DNA of 64,000 nucleotides from Liriodendron chinense (lineage: Eukaryota > Streptophyta > Magnoliopsida > Magnoliales > Magnoliaceae): the NCBI GenBank assembly GCA_003013855.2, contig PVNU02001548.1:1860001-1924000 (forward strand). Direction: 5' to 3'. Below the pieces are notes generated by a model. The model did no database searches. It was not told the origin of the DNA and saw nothing but the letters and a program-made list of their open reading frames with translations. Within the stretch, counting starts at the first letter, position 1, and the number at the start of each line of letters is the position of its first letter. The translations under genes were made by a program, and so were the position numbers. Positions 11,702 to 22,399 of this stretch are shown here, in pieces.

Positions 11702-14191
11702 TGTAACGCCCCCAAAATTCGACACTCAAGTATATAACTCAAATCTTGAAATCATGGGTGTTATGTAAATAATGAATGAACTCATCACACTCTCGACTGA
11801 TATTTTTCTTTTTCTTTTTTTTCTTTTTCATTCACATTGTACCAAATATATAGAACCAAAATAAACTAAACTTTGAAAATTAAATCATAAATCAATGAGT
11901 TTACCAAATTGTTCCAAAATGTCTAAACTAACGGCATCTAATGGGCCTTATTACATCAATACTTTTAAACTAAAAATCAAAATAAATCAATTCTAAAAAA
12001 TCTTCTAGAGTATTCCCTCATCTGGAACCGCTTCCTCGAAGTCTTCTAAATCATCACCTGTCACTACGGTTAATCGCATAACACTACGTCAGCTATAAAA
12101 GCCGGTGAGTAATCTCGTACAGTTTAACACATGTAATTCAATATAGAAAATCGCGTAACCATTAAAATACAAACCACTACAAATCGAATGATAATTTCGC
12201 CAACCAAAACCTTTTAAATATGCACGTAATGCATGATATACAAGTATAACTCAACAATCTCAGTACTGTTATCAGTCGAACATCCAGTTGGTTAACACTA
12301 TCATCCTGAAACATCGGTCCCTAGCGGCATAGCCAACTCGGATCACAAACTGTCCCACACCTCCAGCCTGGCTTGCGTAGCTGGTCTGTTACACACACTT
12401 GGATGCTCACCCAACCAGCCTCGATCAAGCGAGCCTCCACCTGGCCTGCGTAGCTGGTCTGTTGCACACACTTCGGTGCTCACCCAACCGGCCTCGATCA
12501 ATGGAGCAATGGTCTATTGCAACACTCACGTGTGCTCAACCCAAATCAACTCAAGTAATCAACCACATACTGGAGTCCTCAATCCCATGGAATGTATGGT
12601 TCATGTCACTCCCTTTTTAAAATAATTCAAATAATTCATACATCCTTCTACTCCTTTCCAAGAAGATTTAAAATCAACTAACACATACACAACCTTATTT
12701 GAATATCAAATTCGCATGGAATCTCATCAACACAATCTAAAATAAAACAAAACCCAAAATACTCATGATGTAAACTCATGAATCGCATCAATACCAAACT
12801 TAAGCTAACCAAACCTTCTTGTAAAATGGAAAATCAAGTTAAAATAAAATTTATTTGAAACACATGATATAAACGATACGAGTAAAACTCACCTATTCCT
12901 TTTCTTCTTCTTCATTTTCTTTCTTCTTTTCTTCTTTCTTTCTTTCTTTCTTTTTCTTCTTCTTTCTTTCTTTTTCTTCTTCTTTCTTTCTTTCCTTCTT
13001 TTTCTTTCTTCCTTTTCTTTCTCTTTCTTCTTCTCCTCCTTACTCTTCTAGAATGTTGCTCCAGCAACAGGATTAGCAGCAGCACCGGAAACCCCTCCCT
13101 ACTTTAACTCTCTCCTCTCTCTTTCACTCTCTCTAACGGTTCTCTCTCTCTCTCTATCTCTCTCTCTCTCTACGTTTTTCTGGGGAGGGAAGAGACGACT
13201 ACGGGCTTTTATATCACACAGATACGCCGGAGGTGGCGTTTTGCGGACGGAAGACCCGGACCAACGTGGTTGAGTTTGAGTGGAGAAGAAAAAGATCAAG
13301 ATTTCAGATCTCTCTCTTACATCAGCACTTGGTATCATGTAAACCGTTAAAACCGTAGGTGGGGTCCACGAAAACAATCCCTTAAAATTTCAGGGACCCA
13401 TGCGTAGGATCGGTCCCGATCTGGAGCGTTTTATTTCGTTAAGTTCCAGAAATCGAAGGATTATGCGGTTCGCTCGGGCTTTTAATTACGAAACTAAATT
13501 CTTCCCTTAGTAGTCCCAAGAGGGGGCTACATAATGGACGGAATGGATTTCCAGATGGGGTCCACCATGATGGATGGTGTTGACCGTCCGGCGGACAGCG
13601 GATGCTGCTGTCGCAGCGGGCGGAAAGAAGAAGACGATGTGTCTTCGTAATACGCGGTCAACGCGTGTTGACCGGATCGGTTTTTGTGCACGTAGTGCAC
13701 GTGGGTCCCACCGTGATGTATGTGTAAAATCCACACCACTCATCAGTTAGGCCACATGATTTTAAGGCGTGACACCAAAAATGAGGCAGATCCGAGGTTA
13801 GATGGCCCACTTATGGCCCAATTTCTGATTAGGGTACTTGTAGGATGATCGGAGGGCTGAGATTTGACGTGTATGGTTAAAATATGCCTCTAAACCATTT
13901 TATGAAGTTTTGCATGAAACAGATCGTCAAAAGCTAGTATACTTAAAATCGTCAGTCTAACTTAAGTTTAACTAATGGCATTTTCGTAATTATTGTAAAT
14001 TTATGAGTTTTGTGAAATTCGACACACCTACGCTATTCTAGGGTTTATTTTGAGCAACTTTAATAAAGGTATCCTCCACAATTTCCCTACGGATTATTTA
14101 TTATTAATTTATCAATATAATAGATCACGTAATTTACTAAATAATTAATTAAATTGTTATTTTAATTATTTCGAAAACTTGGGTCATTAAA
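11702..14191. mobile_element. Solo LTR 2, nested in copia A
   Basis: Starts TGTAACGCCCCCAAAATTCG and ends ACTTGGGTCATTAAA (family end GGGYCGTTACA, two changes). A perfect 5-bp target duplication AATAA flanks it (11697-11701 and 14192-14196), and removal rejoins the copia integrase-linker text. The right end shares long homology with solo LTR 1, for example CTTAAGTTTAACTAATGGCA and TTTCGTAATT. Length 2490 bp versus 2711 bp. It contains pyrimidine-rich tracts at 12900-13180. Confidence 0.88.
12895..13175. repeat. CTT/CTTT-rich and CT microsatellite block
   Basis: Runs of TTCTTC, CTTTCTTT and later (CT)n inside solo LTR 2. Gives spurious Arg/Glu-rich minus-strand frames. The CT part is positionally equivalent to the CT tract of solo LTR 1. 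Confidence 0.85.
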
Positions 14192-14196
14192 AATAA

Positions 14197-15330
14197 AGAT
14201 GCACTTCATGGATTTGGGATCGAGCTTCGTCCTTTGTCCACTTTACACTGTGGACGTATGCTCGACACCCGAAGATCCTCAACCCTTTTACTTCTTTGCC
14301 TATTCAGACTTCCTCTGTAACCTTGGAGTCTAGCACTGTAGATGGTGACCGATTTATAATGTTGTATGCCATATTCACTGCTTCTGCTTAGAAGCTCTTT
14401 GGAAACCCCGCATGCAACTACATACTACTTGCCCCCTCTAATAGAGTTCTATTCATCCTCTCTATAATCCCATTCTATTGTGGACTTCCTGGAGTTGAGA
14501 AGTGCCTTGTGATGCATTGTTCCTTGCAGAATTTCATGAATTCCGCCTCTCTGTACTCCGTACCATTATCTGACATGAGACGCTTAACTTGTCTATTAAT
14601 TTTCTTCTCTACTTACGCCTTTCATTCCCTGAACTTAGCGTACATCTCAGACTTGTGCTTTAGGAAGTAGACCCAAACCTTTCTTGAGTAATCGTCTATG
14701 AAGCTCATGAAATATCTTACACCTCTCTTGGATGGTATTGTCATCGTCCCCCAGACATTTGAATGTATGTAATTGAACACTCCACTACTACTATGTGTAG
14801 TAAACTTGAACCTTGCCTTGCACTGCTTCCCATACATTCAATGCTCACAGAAATCCATCTTCCACGCCTTAACTCTTTTCAACTGTTTCAATTTATGGAA
14901 TTCCATCATGCCCCTCTTGCTCATATGCCCTAATCGCATATACCACAGATTTGTGTCATCTGTGCTGGATTCTGTGATTGAGGTGGTAGCGGCCTCACCT
15001 ATAACCGTGCTCCTAACCAACTTGCACCTCTAGTGACCTTGATTACACTGTCGGCTGCGGTGAATGTGCACCCATTCATATCTAAAACCCCAAAGGATAT
15101 CAAATTTTTCTTCAGATCTAAGGCATGCCTGAAATCACCTAGAGTTCGTACAACTCCATCAAACATCCTTACCTTGATGGTTCCTATTCTGATGGCCTTG
15201 CAAGCTGGCGTCATTCCCTACTAGAATAATTCCACCATCATTGGACTTATAAGAATCAAACTAAGTCCTATCCGATCACATGTGATATGAACATCCTGAA
15301 TCGAGTATCTATATATTTTAGAGATGGCTC
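14197..15330 (-). pseudogene. Copia A integrase, pre-integrase and protease region
   Basis: Minus frames at 14622-15214 give, in order, a protease-side stretch (VRMFDGVVRTLGDFRHALDL, KNLISFGVLD), the GAG-pre-integrase zinc-binding motif (LWYMRLGHMSKRGMMEFHKL, then CEH and CMYGKQ), and the start of the integrase core (VWGTMTIPSKRGVRYFMSFI, DDYSRKVWVYFLKHKSE). The HH-CC pattern and the DDYSRK Asp are visible. Frames shift at about 14838 and 15000, and IN continues in broken form to 14200. Confidence 0.88.
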
Positions 15331-16190
15331 GTACTTTAAGAGAGCAAGAGGAGGTCTACTTCTGAGCTCTGCTACATTAGCCGATTTACCTGTGTTCCCT
15401 TTTCCTTTGCTTTCTAGTTCATCCTTTCATTTCTGACAGTCTCTCTTGAAGTGCCCCTTTATACCGCAATAGAAGAATCCATCCTTTGCCTTCGATTTCG
15501 ATCTACCCTTTTCTCCTATCAGATCGAGATCGCTCCATGGATTATCCACATCCATGACCCCCTTTTGCGACTAACCCTTCCGCTTGAGAGAAATCATCGC
15601 TCGACTTCTTCCTCATCTCATTAGAAACAAGAGTCGCGGTGATCTCTTCCAACTTCACTGTATTCTCCAATATAGCAAAATAGTGATGAGATGGTTGTAT
15701 GATGTGTGAAGCGATACTAGAAGTAGCACAACTTTTTCTTACTACTCAATTGTGACTTCGAGCCTTAACAAGTCGTTATACAATTTTGTGAACGAGTTCA
15801 TGCGCTCCCAGAGATTCGATCATTCCTCGATCTGCAACCCATAATGTTGTTTCTTCACAAATAACTTATTTGTGAGGGACTTCGTCATGTATATATCTTA
15901 TACTTTCTTCTACATATCCAGAGTCGATGCCTTGTCCATTACATTATACACGACTTCATTCGATAGACACAGATGGATGATGCCCATAGCCTTCTTCCCG
16001 AGTTCACTTTAGTTATCATTCGATATCTTATCCGATTTGGTATCCAACAATGCCTTGCTCAACCCTTGTGATACTAGAATATCTTTCACCTTCTGCTGTC
16101 ACAAACTGAAATTATTTTTCCCATCGAATTTGTGTATATCAAACTTCAACCTTGACATCATCGCTGAATTTCCAATCATCCTTAAACATG
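15331..16190 (-). pseudogene. Copia A gag
   Basis: Read on the minus strand in broken frames: KFDGKNNFSLWQQKVKDIL near 16130, then LSKALLD, YMTKSLTNKLF-like text near 15870 (UBN2/gag-polypeptide family), and a CCHC zinc knuckle remnant FYCGIKGHFKRDC near 15460. No uninterrupted frame longer than about 60 codons remains. Confidence 0.8.
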
Positions 16191-16192
16191 AC

Positions 16193-16205
16193 GCTTTTGA
16201 TATCA
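16193..16205 (-). promoter_or_regulatory. Copia A primer-binding site remnant
   Basis: GCTTTTGATATCA is a degenerate form of GCTCTGATACCA, the plus-strand image of the TGGTATCAGAGC site complementary to initiator tRNA-Met. It lies a few bases from the right (5') LTR. Confidence 0.7.
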
Positions 16206-16211
16206 CTTTTT

Positions 16212-17191
16212 TGTGAGTGAACTGGCTCTAATCCCAAGCCAACAACAAACCCCAATCGCCCTTAGGTGTTAGAAATTCGGATCTAACACCACCGCCAATT
16301 CGTGCACTTTGTGGAAGCACATTCAATGAAGATAGAACAATAGTAATAACTAGAATAACTAAACAATCAAGGAACCACAAAACAAATAATACTTAATGTA
16401 GAAAACCCTTGTGCAAAAAGCCACGACACAAAGCGACAGAATCCGCTATAATAAAAACCTTAGAGTTTTACAGACTCACCTTATTTTTAATACAGATATA
16501 CCCAATCTCTCCTTGTGATGTGCACCTCTAGGAAACCCTATATTCCTTGAGAAAATCCCTTCTCAAGCCCTTACAAGTGTAGAAACCCTCTCCCTTCATA
16601 AAACCCTTGCCCCTTGAGAGAACACACTCGTATTAACCAAGCCTTAACAGGAATTACGCTTTATACACATCACTTAGGCATAACTGTGTAATCCGATGGT
16701 CACACCTTTGGTCGACTGAGATTTCAACAATGAGTTAGGGTCGACCATGAACATAACAGCGAGTTTCGGTTAACTCCCAAATTCCATGGTTGACCCTCGA
16801 ACTCCATAGCAGCCAAAGTGTTCCATAACGGTAACAGTGGCCGTAACAGTTACCGCTATAACCATTATGATACGGCCTGTAACGATCATTACGGACCCCG
16901 TATCAGCCGTTACGACCCTTTTTTATTTTCTAAAAAAACTATTATAAGACTTTTATGGGGTCGTTACGGTCTGTCACAAGCCGTTTCAGGACTGTTACAG
17001 GGCTGTTACAGTTCATTACAAGCCGTTACGAGACCTTTACTGGCCTGTTTTTTCTGTAACGACTGTTACGGCCGTTTCGACTCGTAACACGTAACGATTA
17101 TGATTGTTAGCGTTACGTATTGGCCAATACAACCGATACGTAACTGTTTTAGGATAACTTGATAGTAGCAGAATGCAAGGCATCCTGCACA
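16212..17191 (-). repeat. Copia A 5' LTR (right), interrupted
   Basis: Homologous to the left LTR along its length, with additional text around 16400-16460 and a 348-bp hAT-A MITE at 16814-17161. Subtracting the MITE and one target copy leaves about 624 bp versus 606 bp on the left. The many mismatches between the LTRs mean the insertion is old. Confidence 0.88.
16814..17161. mobile_element. hAT-A MITE 1, 348 bp
   Basis: Begins CAAAGTGTTCCATAACGG and ends with an inverted, diverged copy (rc CAAGTTATCCTAAAACAG). Flanks ATAGCAGC (16806-16813) and ATAGTAGC (17162-17169) are an 8-bp duplication with one transition. Both arms are full of GTAACGG/CCGTTAC motifs around a central T/A-rich core, the same layout as the ends of the full hAT-A element at 25622-31399. 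Absence of this stretch from the left LTR of copia A confirms it is an insertion. Confidence 0.85.
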
Positions 17192-17874
17192 AGAACATGA
17201 AATATGCATAAAATAATAAATTGTTGAAAATAACACTTTCCTTGATTGTTGACCACAAGAATTGAAAATTTGTCATAGGTCACTTTGATAACATTGTTGA
17301 ACAACTTGGGTGGGTGGGCTCGCATGATTTGATGGTTATCTACCTGATCTCGGGACCTTCACACAAAGCCGAAGATGGGCAAGCTAGGTTCAGTGGTCTG
17401 CTTAACCACAATGGGTGCTTAACCACAATGGGTGTGGAGAGGATATGATTACCATTCTGATTCTACGGTTAAGAGTGCTCCTGGATTACAATCATTGGTT
17501 TAGATCATCTAGAGATGGGCATTATGATATAGATTATTATTTCTTCCTCCCTAGTTTTTCTTTGGCAAATTCACTTATATTTTTTTATTATACTCTTAAC
17601 GAGAAAATGCCTTCCCTTATATAAAGGGAGGTATCAGAGAGGATTGGAAAGAATTCTGAAGAGGTACGACTTATCCTAATCACATCCAATCTCTTTCCCA
17701 TATCCCAATCATGAATTTGAAATTCAAATTTAAGTTCAAGAATTTTGAAAGAGGATATTAGAGGGAAAATGTTTGGGACCTCCCCATTAGTGGTTGCCTA
17801 CAAGTGGGCCCTATAGGCCCATATCTAACATCTCCCACGTGATCACATTACGGGCTTTTTTCAATACGGATTGT
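17192..17874. other. Unassigned spacer with 17-bp tandem repeat
   Basis: AT-rich, no coding support. CTTAACCACAATGGGTG occurs twice in tandem at about 17401-17437. The right end runs into gypsy G RT. Confidence 0.5.
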
Positions 17875-18361
17875 CTTTCTACCTGGTCTTCTAATAATCA
17901 AAACAAACAAGTTGACATAAAGCTCTTTGACGTTGACATAAATCTCTTCCCTTTCCAAACCTTTCAACATTTGATGCACATGGTTAGTATGTTCAACATT
18001 AGAAGAACTAAATATAAGAATATCATGAAAGTAAATAACAACGAATTTTCCAATATAAGGTTGTAATACCTAATTCATGAGAGTTTCATAAAAGTGTTAG
18101 GTGCATTTGACAATCTGAATGCATGACTAGCCATTCATAAAGGCCTTCTCCATTTTTAATAGTGGTTTTCCATTTACCACCCGGTTGGACACGAATTTGA
18201 TGGTACATAATTCTTAGGTTAATTTTTTAAAACACTGGAGCACCATGTAACATGTCCAATATATCATCAAATCTAGGAATTGGAAAAATGTAATTTTGTT
18301 GTTATCTTGTTATAGCTTGACTATCAATACACATCTTCCAAGTTCCATCTTTCTTTAGAGG
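17875..18361 (-). pseudogene. Gypsy G reverse transcriptase, catalytic part
   Basis: Minus-strand text in broken frames: KKDGTWKMCIDSQAI at about 18340, NYIFPIPRFDDILDMLHGA near 18270, YHQIRVQPGGKWKTTIKN near 18180, and VVIYFHDILIFS near 18030. These are successive plant gypsy RT motifs. The catalytic YxDD box reads YFHD (Asp to His), and stops are present. Upstream codons are displaced to 19680 by an insertion. Confidence 0.85.
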
Positions 18362-18367
18362 CCGCAC

Positions 18368-19679
18368 TGTGTTCGCTCGCCTTAAGTGTAAGGCTGCGAT
18401 GTAGTAATATTTCTCGGTAAGACCGAGGTCGATCCACAGGGAATTAGAAAACCAATTCTAAACTATTCCTGCAACTTGAATTGGGACAATTTGGAGTTTT
18501 CAATTAAAAGAGCCAACTTAAAACAGTAACTTGGAAAAATTAGTAGTTTAAAGGAACTAAGGCTTTCAAGGATTCACTTGTAGCAATCTCATGTCAATCC
18601 AATCAATGTAAGCATAAAACACAACTAGATTCGAAGTTCTATCTCTTATCTAGTAGGAAGATAAAGCATTAAAACACATTCAATCCCACTTAAGTTGAAT
18701 TTCCAAGTTCTAGTCCTATTCAATCACATAACACTCAAAATCATAGCCTTTAGAGTGACAGCCATGCCTATGGACTATGACTTGCTTAAGGGTTACCATA
18801 ATTATAATCTAATCAAGCTAAATATGATAATCTCAGAGAATTGCAACGAATCCATGTCTAGAGCACATGAACTCTCATAAAACTTTTAAAAATATCAATT
18901 TTATTTGAACTAGAACATTTAAAATCCAAACTTAAAGTGAAAGTACTTGAATCAAACTGAATTAAACATGAAATTGGCTACAAGCTTCACCTCTCAACCT
19001 TAGCTAAGAGATTCTAGCCGAGCATTGTCATACTACAACTAGAACTCAATGAAAAAGACATAAAAACTAGAAAAACCAGAATCGACAGAGTTGTGGACGC
19101 TCCACGGTGCTCTTCTTCACTTCCCACAATATCCAATCTCTTCTAGGATGCCTTTAGACAAAGCCCTAGGTATCGTTTTATAGAATAGTGCAAAAGATTT
19201 TAGATTGCGCAAGAAATCACGGAGTTGCGCAGAAAAAATCGGAGCTTCTAAGACAAGCTATGTTACGCAGCCGACTGGTCGGACGACTAGTTTGAGCTCA
19301 TGGACGACCGGTCGTAAAACGTGAAAATTAGTCTAGTGAATTTTTGGAATTTCCTCCCCCTCTCTGTTGAGTGCTCGATCAGTCTGACTGATCAATCTGA
19401 GTGATGGTCGACTGGTCTGACGATCGGTATTCAGTGCAGAGTGTTGCACGTCTTTCTTCTTTCTTCCATATCTCTCTTGCTTCTTTCTTCCATCCTTTGG
19501 CACTTAGTTCTTTGTTCTTCAATGTACCTGCAATGATCTTTTTAGCCTTAAATCAGTGAAATCTCTGCCTCGCTCCTACAATCACAATTCACGCATTAGA
19601 TGAGTCTTTTAAGCATGCAAACCATGCATATAATGTGATGTAATGGGGTAGTAAATGTATAAATTAGAGGCTCAACATA
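18368..19679. mobile_element. LTR-like insertion in gypsy G RT, 1.3 kb
   Basis: This block separates RT text ending ...ESLSPCTV (19680 onward, minus sense) from KKDGTWKM (18361), which are adjacent in the family. It starts TGTGTTCGCTCGCCTTAAG and ends CTCAACATA. Flanks CCGCAC and CCGTGC match at 5 of 6, a possible target duplication. It contains TTTCTCGGTAAGACCGAGG followed by TCCACAGGG, a pattern I associate with plant LTR elements. No domain inside; a solo LTR is the likely reading. Confidence 0.55.
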
Positions 19680-20430
19680 CCGTGCATGGACTTAGGCTTT
19701 CCTAAATAAGTCCTTTCCTTAATAGTGCTTTCACTTACCTTTAGAGCTCAGCATACTTCGTAGAGCTCATGCGGTAATGTGGCAAATTTGGCAATGTGGC
19801 ACCCAACACCAAATCAATTTGGTGTTGGATGCCACGCATCGGTAGTGTCTCATCCGGAAGCTTGTCAGGTGTGACATAAAAAACTCTTCCAAGAGTTTAA
19901 TCATGCATTTGGGTATTTCTTTCACTTCTTCCTTAAGGATGTCTTGGGCCACAAAAGCGTAAGCATGAGTCATTTCCTTACAAGTCTTTTGAAAATGTTT
20001 TTTAGACAAGAGTAACTTGATACTCTTTGGGGACATGAAAAGGAATTTTCTTTAAAGGAGTTAATACATACTTTTCCCCCATTGACAGAAAGAGAAAAAA
20101 TATTTTTTTTTCTATCATTATGAATGTCCCAGTCATATTGCCATGTCCACCCAAGTAAAATGTGGCAAGCATCCACATCTAACCAAAGTTCATCACAATA
20201 CTTACCAATAGTGAATTTCACCTAACACCTTTCATTTATATGGACTTCACCTCCCTTTTTTAACCAAGAAATTTTGTAGTGCTTGGGATGCTTTTCACAT
20301 TTCCTTATCGACCATTTCTTTGGTAACCATGTTCTCACAACTACCCGAATCAATCAAAACCAAACGTTTGTGGCCATAAGCGATGTAAAAAATATGAAAA
20401 ATATTACCACTTAGCCAGTGGTTATTTTAT
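19680..20430 (-). pseudogene. Gypsy G protease and RT N-terminus
   Basis: The frame at 19767-20036 contains LLEEFF, IKLIWCWVPHC-like text and, in an adjacent frame, the conserved LPNLPHYRMS motif before RT, then LLRKGLI and ESLSPCTV. The frame at 19970-20221 contains DVDACHILLGWTWQYD, the family signature MDACHILLGRPWQYD that follows the protease. Further upstream (20300-20400) LIDSGSCENMV shows the aspartic protease active site DSG. Frameshifts throughout. Confidence 0.85.
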
Positions 20431-21756
20431 TGGCCTTTTGGAGCAGTTAAAACTCGTCTTATGAAAGACTTTTAGCACTAATATCAAGATCACATATTTC
20501 TTGGTATGCTTCTTGGGAGGCTTCATTGTCATCTTCATAATCATAAACAACTGCATCATCATTTTCATCTATTAGATTTAATCGATTGTCAACCTTCTTT
20601 TGAGGATAATCATAAGCCAAATGTCCTTTTTCTCTGTATCGAAAATATAAATTATCTCGAGTTCTTTCACGTGGAGTGGTTGTACGCTCCCTAGTTTCTT
20701 TCCCATCTTATCGGTTTGGGCATTCAGTAAATTGCGTAACGTCCTTCTTATCTTTGAAGGTTTGAACATTTTAGTGCTTCTCAAAGCGCCTAAAAGAAAT
20801 CCTTTTTAATTTTTCTTCTACTTTCAAAGCCTTTTGATACGCCTCTTCAAGATTACTTCGGTGATGTAAATTTATCTCATCATTGATAGATAATTTCAAA
20901 CCACTTTAGTAGATTGCTACCAATTGATCATCGGTTTTTTTTGTAAGTTTACTCGACTTAAATATTTCTAGAACTCTTCAGTATAATTAGCTATATGCTG
21001 ATCATTCTTTTACTGAAGATGATGTGACTTTTGATATAAAGTTTGAGAATAGTCGAGGGGGAGGAATTTATCATTTAACTTTAGTTTAATTTTGGCCCAT
21101 GTATTAAGTCACTGAGTGCCTCTTAGTTCATAACTTAGTTGGTATTGTTTCCTCTAAATTAAGGCATGACCTTTGAGTTTTATATCAAAAAACTTAACTT
21201 TCCCCGCTTCTGACAATTCTTTCCACTCAAAGAAAGTTTCCAAAAAAGCAACCCAATCACATTAGCATTCAGGATCGAGTTTACCATCATCAAAGTCATG
21301 GACGTCTACCCAGATGCTCTTGTCGGTATTTTCTAGAGAACGTGTAAGTCGTTCCATCACCCAAGTTGATTATGGTGGAGTTTGTCATGACAGAGCTTGT
21401 TGCGATGGAGCTTCTCGGGGACGTCTACCTGGATGCTCTTGTCGGTATTTTCTAGAGCACATGTAAGTGGTTCCATTGCCCAAGTTGATTGCAGTGGAGC
21501 TTGTCGTAATAGAGCTTGTTGCGATGGAGCTTTTCGTGATTGAGCTTGTTGCAATGGAGCTTTGGTAGAACTTAAAGAGTTCGAAAATACTCCATTGAAC
21601 ATATTGGGAACATCGAATGGTGGCCGTATGTGTGTAGAAGGTTCTATCGGTTCATTCGCAGTGCTTTGATAGGGGAGCCTACACAAAACCTCATCCATCA
21701 TACGTTGGATCGACTTGCTTACCAATTGATTCTGAGCAAACACACAAGACAAAAAA
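20431..21756 (-). pseudogene. Gypsy G gag
   Basis: Minus frames include the gag N-terminal stretch at 21357-21752 (MSCVFAQNQLVSKSIQRMMD...), then SIWVDVHDFDDGKLDPE near 21300, WVAFLETFFEWKELSEAGKV near 21240, LNDKFLPLDYSQTLYQ near 21050 (Retrotrans_gag family), and a degraded zinc-knuckle region around 20600-20780. A 119-bp tandem duplication is embedded. Not translatable as one protein. Confidence 0.8.
21300..21560. repeat. 119-bp tandem duplication in gypsy G gag
   Basis: GGACGTCTACCCAGATGCTC at 21300 recurs as GGACGTCTACCTGGATGCTC at 21419. The downstream part also carries shorter repeats of GGAGCTTGTTGCRATGGAGC type. In protein terms it repeats a Lys/Leu/Gln-rich gag segment. Confidence 0.85.
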
Positions 21757-22399
21757 AATGGACATAAGCAAGAAATGGAGAGAAAGAAGGGCTGATTGAC
21801 TCACCCAAATACAAGAGGACTCACTCTCAATGATCAAGATATCTCACAAAAGAAAGGGGAAATGCATTGATGCCTCTTCTTATATCACAAACAATATTTA
21901 TAGGGGGATGGGGAAGATTAAAGAAAGAGAGAAAATGAGAGAGAGAAGAGGGGGGGGTGCTCTGACAAACAATATTTAGAGGGATGGGGGGAGAATAAAG
22001 AAAGAGAGAAAATGAGGGGGAGAGAGAGAGAGAGAGAGGAGAGCCGTTGGGCCCTCCTAGCACAATAAGGAGAACAATGCACATCCACTCCATCCCCTCG
22101 AAACCCAAACTCTAATAGGCTCACCGTCCTCAGTTTTACCTTCACGTATTTAATTGTACAAGCCAAAACTTAGCCCAGTCCAAAATTCACACAAGCAACA
22201 TTAAGGGCAACAATGTAAAATCCACTCCCCCTCTCAAAATAAAACTTTTATCTGTGGGACCTACAATCTTCACCCTGTAAATCCACTCCGTCGATCTGGT
22301 TCTTCACATTCTCACCGTATAAACCAAAACTAGCTCATTGTGAAAACCTTGAGGGCCACATTAAAAGGAAACAATGGAAAATTCACTCCTTCGTCTCAA
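21757..22399. repeat. Gypsy G 5' flank / LTR-like region with 77-bp duplication
   Basis: CAAACAATATTTATAGGGGG (21889) recurs as CAAACAATATTTAGAGGGA (21966), each followed by AAAGAAAGAGAGAAAATGAG and GA-rich sequence, a tandem duplication of about 77 bp. Its position beyond gag suggests the gypsy G LTR, but no partner LTR is in the window. The last ~150 bp leads into the LINE. Confidence 0.55.

Larger units (their letters stand above)
8187..17191 (-). mobile_element. Copia element A (degenerate, with nested insertions)
   Basis: A Ty1/copia retrotransposon on the minus strand bounded by two related LTRs (8187-8792 and 16212-17191). From right to left it has a tRNA-Met primer site remnant, gag, protease, integrase, reverse transcriptase and RNase H, the copia order. 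All frames are broken. Three younger insertions interrupt it: a hAT-B copy (10733-11577), a solo LTR (11702-14191) and a hAT-A MITE (16814-17161). Without them it would be about 5.3 kb, normal for copia. I did not find a convincing target duplication (AGTGT lies left of the left LTR). Confidence 0.9.

Noticed and set aside
17162..17191. Alternative end of the right copia A LTR before the MITE
   Set aside because: The left LTR contains the GCAAGGCATCCT end with no MITE, so the sequence after the MITE is still LTR.
8182..17196. AGTGT as target duplication of copia A
   Set aside because: The right flank reads AGAAC; only the first two bases match, so no TSD is claimed.
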